Part shown: piece after piece, positions 6,471 through 13,060 of the stretch | Numbering within the stretch: position 1 is the stretch's first letter | How the letters are laid out: every line of letters begins with the position of its first letter | DNA from: a virus | DNA: 22,298 nt | IMG/VR virus record: IMGVR_UViG_3300025806_000250 | Span: 1 to 22,298 of that record | Direction: 5' to 3' (one strand) | Program-made: the position numbers and the translations under genes | The notes under the pieces: generated by a model | Database searches by the model: none | What the model was told of the DNA's origin: nothing | The model's input: the letters and a program-made list of their open reading frames with translations, nothing else

Positions 6471-6499
6471 TTGTTGTTTGTAACTCTTTGCACTATTCT
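6471..6499 (+). promoter_or_regulatory. rightward promoter of the primase-helicase gene
   Basis: -35 TTGTTG (6471-6476), 17-base spacer, -10 TATTCT (6494-6499). The spacer contains TTTGCAC, a half-site of the regulon operator. Its -10 overlaps the -10 of the leftward promoter by five bases. Confidence 0.55.
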
Positions 6500-6522
6500 A
6501 CACATTCTACGCGGAGGATCAA
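6495..6522 (-). promoter_or_regulatory. leftward promoter of the SSB operon
   Basis: Minus strand: -35 TTGATC (6517-6522), 16-base spacer, -10 TAGAAT (6495-6500). Sharing the -10 region with the rightward promoter means only one polymerase could bind at a time. Confidence 0.5.
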
Positions 6523-6529
6523 CAAAATA

Positions 6530-8692
6530 ATGTCATTTCTAGTCAGTGCAACTAATCCAAAAGATAAATCTAGGCCCATAACGGGCAACTTCAGGCAAGA
6601 GTTTGAGGCGTTCCTGGCAGAAAATGGCTTGCAGCTGGACCATAAGAAGGGTCTGCTGGTCGATGGAAGTATAGGTAGAGCTTACATGGATGTCGATGGT
6701 AAGCATAAGCTCACTGGCTGGTATCAATTCTGGGCAGATCAATCAATCCCCTTTGGCCGCTGCGGTGACTACCGAGTAGACAGTGCCAACCCAACTGCAA
6801 CCTGGAAGCCGAACAACAGCGGCAACTACAAGATGACTGATGAGCAGCGAGAAGAGATTAAGCTGCTGCAGGATGAAGCCCAGGCAAAGAAGGAAGAGCG
6901 TAACAACAGAGCTGCCAAGCGCAGCCAGAATATTTGGGAGGCTGCTGCAGCGTGTACTGAGCACCCATACCTAACCAAGAAGAACGTGCCCAGCTTTGGG
7001 CTCAAGCAGCATAATGATGGCCGGCTGATGATTCCGCTTTTGGACTCTGCCCTGGTCATTGTTGGTCTTCAGTATATTGACGATGGTGGGGGGAAGATGT
7101 TCCTCACTGGTTCCAAGAAGAAGGCCAGCTTCTTCATCCTGGGCCAGGAGCTGCTCAAGGATGCCCACACTATCAACTACTGTGAGGGTTATGCCACTGC
7201 AGCTAGTTACTACCAGGATATGAACCAGCCGGTGGTGGTGAGCTTTGATGCTTACAATCTGGCTCCGGTAGCTGAGGTGATATTCAAGCACTTCGGTGAG
7301 GCCAAGCATGTATTCATCGCGGATTTCGACGACAACAGCACGGGTGAGAAGGAAGCAATCAAAGCTGCCCAGGCTGTTAAATCTGGGGGTGGCCAGGCTG
7401 AGGTATTCATGCCGCAGTCCAAGGGTGATTACAACGATCATAAAGAGCTGCTGCAGGGTGAGGTTATGCCGGCGCTGCAGGAGGTTTCGATTCCCCAGGA
7501 GTATGACTTTGAGCGCAACAGCAATGGGCGCTTCTTGCATACCAAAGACAATCACCGTGGCGTCCTGGTTACTAATCAGATCCAGGTGGACTACAACGTC
7601 ATAAAGAAAGCCATAGAGATTGAGATCCCTCACCAGAAGTTTATCGCTGACCTGAAGGATGATGCGGCGATCATTGAGATCGAGGATCGGTGTATCAAGA
7701 TGGGCATCCCTCATGAAAGGGTACGGTTTAATCTGAAGCTGCTGGCCAGGGAGTACAATCCGGTCAAGGAGTGGATGGAGAGTGTGCCCTGGGATGGCAA
7801 GACCAGGCTGCAGATGTTCCTGGACACTATCAAGAGTCCAAACGAGCCGCTCAAAGAGATGCTGATGAAGAAGTGGCTTCTAGGTTGTGTGGCTGCAGCA
7901 TGCGAGGAGGGCGGAGCTAATTTGGAAGGTATTTTGGTATTCCAGGGAGCCCAGGCAGTCGGAAAGACGCAGTGGTTTGGTAGCCTGGCACCGAACAAAG
8001 AGTGGCTGCTGGAAGGCGCTACCCTCAATCCCCAGGACAAAGACAGTGTGAAGCAGTGTGTTAGCCATTGGATCTGTGAGCTCGGAGAGCTGGGATCCAC
8101 CTTTAAGCGTGCAGATATTGACCAGCTCAAGGCGTTCCTAACCAAGCGCAGTGATGAGCTGCGGCTACCGTATGACCGAGCGTTTAGCAACTATCAGCGG
8201 CGTACTGCATTCTATGCCAGTGTGAATGAGAAGGAATTCCTTATTGATACCAGCGGCAACAGACGGTTCTGGGTTGTACCGGTGACGGCCATAGACTGGC
8301 GCCATGGTCTGAACATGCAGCAAGTGTGGGCTGAGATCAAGGAGACGATGTATGCCAAGGGAGATCGTAACTGGTTCCTCACAAGTGAAGAGCGGGTGAT
8401 GCTGCAGGATAGCAATGAGTTCTTTAGAACCCAGAGCGCGGTTGAGGACCTGCTGTTACAATACATTAAGTTTGATAGCGCAGACAAGAAGCCGGTCCAG
8501 ATGACGCACCTACTCAGAGACATGGGGATCAACAACCCCAGGATGGCGGACTTCAAGGATGCAGCACGGGTGCTCGCTGATCGCGGTGTTGAACCAAGAT
8601 ATAGCAATGGTAAGAAGATATATGACCTGGATTATGACGCGGTAATCACCGCAGATGACTCCTTCCCGCCGGCCCCAAAGTGGGATAACTGA
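6530..8692 (+). CDS. Toprim primase fused to VirE/SF3-type helicase
   Basis: A 720-residue replication protein. The start is ATG 6530 with GGAGG upstream; the frame is open earlier but that region is the opposite gene and the promoters. The N-terminal ~170 residues include a charged helix (EEIKLLQDEAQAKKEERNN). A Toprim region follows (about 210-300), with E219 in YCEGYATA and the acidic DFDD at 265-268, then KGDYNDH. The C-terminal half is a virulence-associated E (PF05272-like) helicase/ATPase with Walker A GAQAVGKT (473-480), a WICELGEL block, KRSDELRLPYDR and SGNRRFWVVPV. The protein probably primes and unwinds phage DNA. A zinc-binding domain is not evident. It stands alone, divergent from the SSB operon and followed by the AT-rich intergenic stretch. 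Confidence 0.9.
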   Translation: MSFLVSATNPKDKSRPITGNFRQEFEAFLAENGLQLDHKKGLLVDGSIGRAYMDVDGKHKLTGWYQFWADQSIPFGRCGDYRVDSANPTATWKPNNSGNYKMTDEQREEIKLLQDEAQAKKEERNNRAAKRSQNIWEAAAACTEHPYLTKKNVPSFGLKQHNDGRLMIPLLDSALVIVGLQYIDDGGGKMFLTGSKKKASFFILGQELLKDAHTINYCEGYATAASYYQDMNQPVVVSFDAYNLAPVAEVIFKHFGEAKHVFIADFDDNSTGEKEAIKAAQAVKSGGGQAEVFMPQSKGDYNDHKELLQGEVMPALQEVSIPQEYDFERNSNGRFLHTKDNHRGVLVTNQIQVDYNVIKKAIEIEIPHQKFIADLKDDAAIIEIEDRCIKMGIPHERVRFNLKLLAREYNPVKEWMESVPWDGKTRLQMFLDTIKSPNEPLKEMLMKKWLLGCVAAACEEGGANLEGILVFQGAQAVGKTQWFGSLAPNKEWLLEGATLNPQDKDSVKQCVSHWICELGELGSTFKRADIDQLKAFLTKRSDELRLPYDRAFSNYQRRTAFYASVNEKEFLIDTSGNRRFWVVPVTAIDWRHGLNMQQVWAEIKETMYAKGDRNWFLTSEERVMLQDSNEFFRTQSAVEDLLLQYIKFDSADKKPVQMTHLLRDMGINNPRMADFKDAARVLADRGVEPRYSNGKKIYDLDYDAVITADDSFPPAPKWDN

Positions 8693-8998
8693 CAGGTAGG
8701 GGTAGGGTGGGAAGGTAGGCATTTGATTGATATCATGTCGATGTATAAAGTTGGTATAAGTGGACACGATAATGTATAGAAGTTTGCACATTGAAGGTAG
8801 CTATACACTGTACACTGTTAAGGCATGAGCTAAGTCATTGATATGTGGGGTCTTTTTATATAGGTAGGGTAGGGTATAGTCTTTTAGGTAAGGTAGTTTT
8901 ATATAAGTATAAAGTAGAGTTATTTATAGTTTATATAGTGTTATATAGCCTTACTGTGAGACACCTACTATACCCTACACTGTACACTGGAGAATGAT
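8693..8998 (+). other. AT-rich, C-poor intergenic stretch, candidate origin
   Basis: About 306 bases without a gene. It opens with a G-run cluster (8695-8719) and contains a telomere-like GGTAGGGTAGGG (8863-8874). It then runs into very AT-rich DNA: 8881-8940 has 12 G and a single C. A 14-base direct repeat TACACTGTACACTG occurs at both sides. A GACACGATA element (8763-8771) and a TTTGCACA half operator (8783-8790) recall the regulon promoters. The position right behind the primase-helicase would suit a replication origin or a packaging signal ahead of the terminase gene; both are inference. Confidence 0.45.
8804..8989 (+). repeat. 14-base direct repeat pair TACACTGTACACTG
   Basis: Identical copies at 8804-8817 and 8976-8989, start to start 172 bases. 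Each contains CACTG twice (CACTGTACACTG), so each is itself a tandem of a short unit. They flank the AT-rich run and the second copy adjoins the ribosome site of the 58-residue gene, so they could be iterons or binding sites. Confidence 0.7.
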
Positions 8999-9175
8999 AT
9001 GGAAGAGTTTATTTATGAAGAAGAACAGGACTACCTGGATAATTACAGGCGGTGGCGGGAGATGAACAACGCAGAAAGAAATGCGTTTGGTGAGAGGCCG
9101 ATGGGCGAGGGTGAGGCCGAACGGATGTTCGCAAAAATGGTGGGGGATCTATGGCTGAAGAAGAAAAGAAAGTAG
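8999..9175 (+). CDS. hypothetical acidic/basic protein, 58 aa
   Basis: A short frame from ATG 8999 with GGAGA five bases upstream; another ATG just before it is out of frame. The product is charged and helical: acidic start (MEEFIYEEEQDYLDNYRRW), a Met/Arg/Glu-rich middle and a basic end (LWLKKKRK). It overlaps the terminase small subunit by 25 bases, with the terminase ribosome site inside its last codons, so the two are probably coupled. It is not recognised; a role in packaging initiation is only suggested by position. Confidence 0.6.
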   Translation: MEEFIYEEEQDYLDNYRRWREMNNAERNAFGERPMGEGEAERMFAKMVGDLWLKKKRK

Positions 9176-9678
9176 GCAGACCTAGGAAAGAAAAGCCCAA
9201 GCTCACCAATGCGCCCATTCAATTCGTCGCAGACGAGGAGCTGGGCATAACAGATATGCAAGCAGGGTTCGTCTGGCACTACACCGAAGGCGCATGCGGA
9301 CAGACTGAGGCAGCTCGAAGAGCAGGCTTCAGCTTCCCATCCAATGCTGCATCGAAGATGTTGAACGGTAGAGATCATCCGAAGGTAACAAAGGCAATAC
9401 GGATTGCCCAGGAAGAGCTGCGAGAGAAGTATGCAATCACGCCAGAGAAGACCGGTGCAATGCTATGGAACATAGCCGAGACTTCATTCGAGCAGGGTGC
9501 ATACAATGCTGCAGTGAGTGCAGTGAAGGAGCTCAACAGCCTAGCTGGACTGTCAATACAACGCAGCCAGAACCTTAACATCAATGCCAACCTGGACAAG
9601 ATGACCAAGGAGGATATCAAGGAGCGCTTGAACGACTTATTAGGTATCAAAAGTACCTTCGATGACAAAGATTTATAG
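9151..9678 (+). CDS. terS: terminase small subunit
   Basis: A 175-residue protein fitting the Terminase_2 (PF03592-like) pattern. A basic, Lys/Arg-rich N-terminus leads into a helix-turn-helix: ITDMQAGFVWHYTEG, QTEAARRAGFS and a partially conserved ASKMLNGRDHPKV. Then come helices with AITPEKTGAMLWNIAE and AVSAVKELNSLAGL that resemble the central oligomerisation domain. The C-terminus (MTKEDIKERLNDLLGI) may contact the large subunit. Small terminases recognise the packaging site and recruit the large subunit; no large subunit is visible, and the following 520 bases are non-coding, so the large subunit is elsewhere. GGGGG precedes the ATG at a suitable distance. Confidence 0.8.
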   Translation: MAEEEKKVGRPRKEKPKLTNAPIQFVADEELGITDMQAGFVWHYTEGACGQTEAARRAGFSFPSNAASKMLNGRDHPKVTKAIRIAQEELREKYAITPEKTGAMLWNIAETSFEQGAYNAAVSAVKELNSLAGLSIQRSQNLNINANLDKMTKEDIKERLNDLLGIKSTFDDKDL

Positions 9679-10025
9679 CGCGTAGCGCAAAGCAAACGGT
9701 GGGCGTAGGATGGTTGTATATAACCAAGAAAGGGGCGGCGCCCGCCCAGAGCCCAGGATTATAAAAAAAAGGCATAAAAAAGGGAATTCCCATAACTATC
9801 AGTGATGTAGGGCTGGTTTCCCTGGGGATTGAACACCCTGGTATGCGTCCCCTGTGAGCACGGGGGTCACAAACGGGGCAGATTGGGCCTGATTTGCTGG
9901 GATATGGGCTACCAGGGCAGCATTTTATTGGACCCCTATGGACCTGGGAATTAGAATCGAACATTGCTTGATTTTTTTGGGGGGCACCCCCCTAAATGCG
10001 GCGGCGGCCAGCGGGATAGGTTTAC

Positions 10026-10054
10026 TTGAGTTTTACACATTGAGTAACTAAAAT
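10026..10054 (+). promoter_or_regulatory. candidate rightward promoter for the 10.2-12.9 kb operon
   Basis: -35 TTGAGT (10026-10031), 17-base spacer, -10 TAAAAT (10049-10054). It lies upstream of the operator at 10091, which would sit in the transcribed leader. Strength is modest. Confidence 0.4.
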
Positions 10055-10090
10055 TCTGCAAGGGATAAACTCTTTCCCATCCCAGGTTTC

Positions 10091-10110
10091 ATGTGCAAAA
10101 GTTTGCACAC
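10091..10110. promoter_or_regulatory. operator palindrome of the regulon
   Basis: ATGTGCAA-AAGT-TTGCACAC: seven-base half-sites TGTGCAA and TTGCACA with the same four-base spacing as the perfect site at 3146-3165. It stands about 90 bases before the resolvase-like gene and downstream of the promoter-like pair, where a bound repressor could block elongation. Confidence 0.65.
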
Positions 10111-10198
10111 AATATGATCCAGGGGGGTAAACGCCAGGTACGTTTGGACTGCCTGGGGGTGAAAATTTTTTTCAATTTTTTAAATAAAAGGAAATGAC

Positions 10199-10648
10199 AT
10201 GGCTGATTCACGCAATAAAGGAGCTGCCTTCGAGCGTGATTTGGTCAAGCGCCTAAATACTTTTTTTGCAGATAATGACCTGGACCTGAGCTGTAAGCGC
10301 AATTTGGACCAGTATCAGACTGCAGGCATGTGCGATATTGAGATACCTGGCCATGCTATCGAGGCCAAAGCGTACAAGAGCGGCTGGTGGTATTCGCCCG
10401 CCTGGTGGGCCCAGGTGTGTGAAGCGTGCGGTGATCGGGTTCCGGTGCTGATTTACAAGTTTAACAACAAAGCCATAAGGGTTTGCGTGCCGATCTACGC
10501 GATTAGTCCTGGTTATGAGCGCGACAATGCTCAGACTGTGGTAATGACATTGGACCAATGGTTTATACTATTAGCTAAATACTTTAAGGAGGGTAGTTAT
10601 GGCGGTCAAAAAAAAATCGACGGTGAACGCTGCGGGCAACTATACTAA
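10199..10648 (+). CDS. PD-(D/E)XK nuclease, Holliday-junction-resolvase-like
   Basis: A 149-residue protein with AAGGAAA before ATG 10199. The nuclease core is visible as RNKGAAFERDL (E12), a central YQTAGMCDIEI (D46) and IEAKAY (E55, K57), i.e. E..D..ExK. An aromatic stretch WWYSPAWWAQV follows. This layout fits archaeal-type Hjc and phage Holliday-junction resolvases, which would cut branched DNA before packaging. A nicking or VRR-NUC-like role is an alternative. It opens the plus-strand operon reaching 12893 and overlaps the next gene by 50 bases, so the last ~16 residues (after the KYF region) are encoded in shared DNA. Confidence 0.75.
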   Translation: MADSRNKGAAFERDLVKRLNTFFADNDLDLSCKRNLDQYQTAGMCDIEIPGHAIEAKAYKSGWWYSPAWWAQVCEACGDRVPVLIYKFNNKAIRVCVPIYAISPGYERDNAQTVVMTLDQWFILLAKYFKEGSYGGQKKIDGERCGQLY

Positions 10649-10784
10649 GCCTGCTATGCGTAAGAACCTGTTCAATAAGATTAAAGCTGGAACCAAGGGT
10701 GGTAATGCGGGTCAGTGGTCTGGGCGCAAGGCTCAGATGTTGGCTAAGCAGTATAAGGACGCGGGTGGAGGCTATAAAAAATAA
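10599..10784 (+). CDS. small basic phage protein, 61 aa
   Basis: AAGGAGG precedes ATG 10599 closely. The protein is basic and Gly-rich with a pattern (KSTVNAAGNYTKPAMRK, then KIKAGTKGGNAGQWSGRKAQ and AKQYKDAGGGYKK) that I recognise as a recurrent small family in marine phages and environmental viral contigs, without a known function. Nucleic-acid binding is inferred from charge. It overlaps the nuclease gene by 50 bases and the next gene by one base (TAATG). Confidence 0.7.
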   Translation: MAVKKKSTVNAAGNYTKPAMRKNLFNKIKAGTKGGNAGQWSGRKAQMLAKQYKDAGGGYKK

Positions 10785-11029
10785 TGGCACTTAAAAAACC
10801 CCAAAAGTCCCTAAAGAAGTGGACTAAGCAGGAATGGACCACAAAATCCGGTAAGCCTAGCGCTGAAACCGGTGAGCGTTATTTACCCAAAAAGGCTATT
10901 AAGGCGTTATCTGCCAAGCAATATGCCGCAACCACCAAGAAGAAGCGTGCTGATACTGCCAAGGGTAAGCAGCATAGTGCTCAGCCTAAGAAGGTTGCAG
11001 CTAAGACTAGGGCGTATCGAAAGAAATAA
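10784..11029 (+). CDS. DUF5872-like small basic protein, 81 aa
   Basis: Strongly basic. The pattern KSLKKWTKQEWTTKSGKPS, ETGERYLPKKAIKAL, SAKQYAATTKKKRADTAKGK and QPKKVAAKT matches what I remember of the DUF5872 family, found in phages and large viruses; the name is from memory and unverified. Its high Lys content and position next to another basic protein suggest DNA binding or virion packing. The ATG shares a base with the previous stop. Confidence 0.65.
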   Translation: MALKKPQKSLKKWTKQEWTTKSGKPSAETGERYLPKKAIKALSAKQYAATTKKKRADTAKGKQHSAQPKKVAAKTRAYRKK

Positions 11030-11052
11030 TTCATAATTTGACGGAGGTTATC

Positions 11053-11235
11053 GTGAAAGGTGTAAATCATTACAAGAAGAATGGAAGTGTTCACAAGGGT
11101 GGCACTCACAAGATGCCTGATGGCTCGCTGCATTCTGGTAAGACCCATGGCAAGACCAGCGTGAAGCTGTTTCACTTTGGTGAGTTGACGGATAAGTCCA
11201 AGGCCGCTGCCAGGATCTCTCGGAAGAAGAAATAA
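11053..11235 (+). CDS. hypothetical His/Lys/Gly-rich protein, 60 aa
   Basis: GTG 11053 was chosen since GGAGG lies five bases before it; an in-frame TTG further upstream would overlap that ribosome site. The protein has a motif-like array HKGGTHKMPDGSLHSGKTHGK with four His, then a KLFHFGELTDKSKAAARIS tail. Paired His/Gly of this kind could bind metal. It is not recognised. It overlaps the next gene at TAATG. Confidence 0.65.
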   Translation: MKGVNHYKKNGSVHKGGTHKMPDGSLHSGKTHGKTSVKLFHFGELTDKSKAAARISRKKK

Positions 11236-11513
11236 TGACTGACTTTCGGAATGATGAAGAACCTGTAGCCCTGAAGGCCGATGGCTTTGATGATGCGATT
11301 ATTGGCTTCGGTGGCCAGTGGGGATCTTTTAACAGTGTGATTTATGATCGTGAGCGTTGTATTGCAATACTTGTTGAAAGAGACGACATGTCTTATGATG
11401 AAGCCTTAGAATTCTTTGATTTTAACGTGGCTTGTGCTTATGTTGGACCAGGCACGCCGATATTCATGCAGCCTATGACAGACCTGGATGAACTAGACGA
11501 ATTACTTGGTTGA
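11235..11513 (+). CDS. conserved phage hypothetical protein, 92 aa
   Basis: An acidic alpha/beta protein. The order DGFDDAIIGFGGQWG, VIYDRERCIAILVERDDMS, YDEALEFFDFNVACAYVG and TPIFMQ looks like a widespread phage family of unknown function in which a Tyr/Glu-rich helix is followed by FNVxxAYVGExTP. It ends in an acidic tail (DLDELDELLG). It is coupled to the previous gene (TAATG) and followed four bases later by a membrane miniprotein. Confidence 0.7.
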   Translation: MTDFRNDEEPVALKADGFDDAIIGFGGQWGSFNSVIYDRERCIAILVERDDMSYDEALEFFDFNVACAYVGPGTPIFMQPMTDLDELDELLG

Positions 11514-11517
11514 TGCT

Positions 11518-11622
11518 ATGGACGATTGGAAAGATCCTGATACCTGGAAAGGTCTGGCGCTTGCGCTAGTTGCCTTTGTCATTGTCCTGTGGGCAGTATT
11601 TTCTGGAGAAAGGCTCTCGTGA
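11518..11622 (+). CDS. single-span membrane miniprotein, 34 aa
   Basis: A short frame from ATG 11518. The peptide starts with an acidic/aromatic face (MDDWKDPDTWK) and then one hydrophobic span (GLALALVAFVIVLWAVFSG) ending in a basic tail (ERLS). The stop overlaps the GTG start of the next gene (GTGA), and the ribosome site GGAGAAAGG of the next gene is inside it. A pinholin-like or ejection-accessory role is possible, but position and topology are the only evidence. Confidence 0.55.
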   Translation: MDDWKDPDTWKGLALALVAFVIVLWAVFSGERLS

Positions 11623-12893
11623 ATAGGGATGATATTGACATATTTGGCTACAACCTGGGTGGCAGCGTCAGCGAAATGATGCGTAATCCTAAGTTGGAGC
11701 GTGATCCAATTACTCTTCCTACTGGCCCTCAAGTGGCTAATTTTTTATCGAACCTTGCTCCTGGTGCTGCGCTTCTTGATTCTACTGGCAATATGCCTGG
11801 CATGGTAGATCGTGATGCTGGGTTCACCGATATATTTGATGCTGAGAACAATCCTTCTATCCTGGAGAATATTCGCCAGGGCAACATCCTAGATCCTGCG
11901 CTGCAGGCGTTAGGCGTCCTGGGTGATGCCACATATGCGATTCCGCCGCTCGGAGCTACACTGGGGACCGCGTTGAAGGCGCCAGGGGCACTTAGAAAAG
12001 CCATGAAGCTGACCGGTGGAATTGATAATCTGCCCCAGGATGTTGCCAGGGTTGGTGATGGCGTTGAGGCTATTGACTCAGCCAGGTTGATTGCAGCGAT
12101 TGAGCAGGGCTCCCTGGTAGATGGTCCGATTAGAACCACCCCCGTATTCCAGGAACTAGGCATTGAGCGAGTGCGTGAGATTGAGGCTGCGCTTAAACGG
12201 CAGCAGGGCGATCTTAATTCGGTTGAAGCCATGGTCCAGCGAGCTAATACAGTAAATCCCTCCTTCCAGGCTAACATTGATTCAGTGGCTAAGTCAGTTG
12301 GTGGCAAGAAGGCTGATAAGTTTATCAACCTAAAAGATGGCAGCCAGTTTGATGTTGAGGTCAAGACGCCTGGCAGCATAGCCACCAAGGTTGAGCGCAA
12401 GGGCCTGAAGCCTGCAGACTTTACTGATGGCGTAAGAACAACGATCTACATAGATACTGCAGACCAGGCGGAAGAGGCTGTTAATCAGATTGGCCAGATG
12501 TACACGACTATTGACCGAGGTTGGCAGCGCATACCTGAGTCTGGTTACTTTGACCGCAAGATGAACGTCCTGGTTGATGATCCGGCTACCGGTAAGAAGA
12601 TTGTTGCCGAGATCCAGATTAAGACGCCTGAAATGTTTGATGCTGGGGAGCAGGGAGCTCACCGCTGGTATGATTACTCCAGGAAGTTGGAGGGAAGGTA
12701 TAACCATGAAATACCTGGCACTAAGTTGAAGCTATACAATAAGGCGCTTGCTGAGCAGAGGCGCCTCTTTGGTGCTGCCTTTGATGCAGCGGATCCTGCT
12801 ATTTTAGAGCAGCTTGTTGATAAGTTTATGCGAGGGGGAGCTGTGGTAGCTGGTCCCCAATCTTTCCGTATTTCATTTCAAAACTGGGCTTAG
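11619..12893 (+). CDS. virion-type protein with C-terminal RelA/SpoT synthetase-like domain
   Basis: A 424-residue protein. I chose GTG 11619 (GTGA overlap, GGAGAAAGG upstream) over the earlier in-frame ATG at 11589. Residues ~1-150 are Gly/Ala-rich with hydrophobic segments (NFLSNLAPGAALLD; ALQALGVLGDATYAIPPLG), like phage ejection or polyvalent proteins. Residues ~200-365 match the RelA/SpoT nucleotidyltransferase pattern: VKTPGSIATKVERK (K249, S253, K257), D270-GV-R273 followed by TTIYID, GYFDRKMNVLV, and the EIQIKT block (E331, Q333) with GAHRWYDY (H348, Y351). The domain transfers pyrophosphate from ATP to GTP/GDP, or to tRNA in toxic variants. Activity here is inferred. The HD hydrolase gene at 13061 lies convergently 170 bases away. 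Confidence 0.75.
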   Translation: MNRDDIDIFGYNLGGSVSEMMRNPKLERDPITLPTGPQVANFLSNLAPGAALLDSTGNMPGMVDRDAGFTDIFDAENNPSILENIRQGNILDPALQALGVLGDATYAIPPLGATLGTALKAPGALRKAMKLTGGIDNLPQDVARVGDGVEAIDSARLIAAIEQGSLVDGPIRTTPVFQELGIERVREIEAALKRQQGDLNSVEAMVQRANTVNPSFQANIDSVAKSVGGKKADKFINLKDGSQFDVEVKTPGSIATKVERKGLKPADFTDGVRTTIYIDTADQAEEAVNQIGQMYTTIDRGWQRIPESGYFDRKMNVLVDDPATGKKIVAEIQIKTPEMFDAGEQGAHRWYDYSRKLEGRYNHEIPGTKLKLYNKALAEQRRLFGAAFDAADPAILEQLVDKFMRGGAVVAGPQSFRISFQNWA

Positions 12894-13059
12894 ATAAAGA
12901 TTTCCCGTCTTTAAACCACTGAACTACGTCCCATTCAGTTTGTTTTTCCCATTCATCCGCGCCCTGGGGCAGATGAAATCCGCCGAAACTGTCATTACCG
13001 TAATCAACTAAAACGCCTGGCGCTTCGTCCCAGGTCCAATAACTCTCAATCTTTTCCAT
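12826..13059 (-). CDS. hypothetical protein, 77 aa, coupled to the HD hydrolase
   Basis: Not recognised. GGGAGAG lies four bases before ATG 13059, and the start is one base after the HD gene's stop (TAAAATG), so translation is coupled. The product is Trp-rich and acidic (SYWTWDEAPGVLVDYGN, EWEKQTEWDVVQWFKDG) with a Pro-rich tail. Its 3' end overlaps the end of the RelA/SpoT-domain gene by 68 bases in opposite orientation. It could assist the hydrolase or bind its partner; this is only context. Confidence 0.55.
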   Translation of the reverse strand: MEKIESYWTWDEAPGVLVDYGNDSFGGFHLPQGADEWEKQTEWDVVQWFKDGKSLSKPSFEMKYGKIGDQLPQLPLA

Positions 13060-13060
13060 T

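Larger units (their letters stand above)
9679..10198 (+). other. long structured non-coding stretch behind terS
   Basis: About 520 bases with stops in all frames and no convincing gene. It holds a GGGCGG-CGC-CCGCCC hairpin (9733-9747), the palindrome GGGAATTCCC (9782-9791), a GGGGGG-CA-CCCCCC inverted repeat (9979-9992), at least nine CCWGG pentamers, a promoter-like pair, an operator and T-rich DNA before the next gene. I looked for tRNA T-arms on both strands and found none that pair. A packaging site, a small RNA or regulatory DNA are possible; position after terS fits a cos/pac region. Confidence 0.45.

Noticed and set aside
6971-7714. 247-residue minus-strand frame inside the primase-helicase
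   Set aside because: Shadow of the Toprim/VirE reading frame, whose motifs are clear on the plus strand.
9647-9964. 105-residue minus-strand frame in the non-coding region after terS
   Set aside because: Pro/Cys/Ser-rich, no ribosome site, and its end runs back into terS; treated as non-coding.
9815-9965. possible minus-strand tRNA (GGGATTGAAC and AATCGAAC strings look like T-loop complements)
   Set aside because: The flanking bases do not form a five-pair T stem in either case and no matching acceptor or anticodon arm was found.
9972-9996. GGGGGG-CA-CCCCCC as a terminator
   Set aside because: T-run precedes rather than follows the stem on the plus strand and the minus-strand side is A-rich, so it is not an intrinsic terminator in either direction.
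11729-12400. 223-residue minus-strand frame opposite the RelA/SpoT-domain gene
   Set aside because: Ser/Pro-rich mirror translation without ribosome site; the plus strand has recognisable domain motifs.
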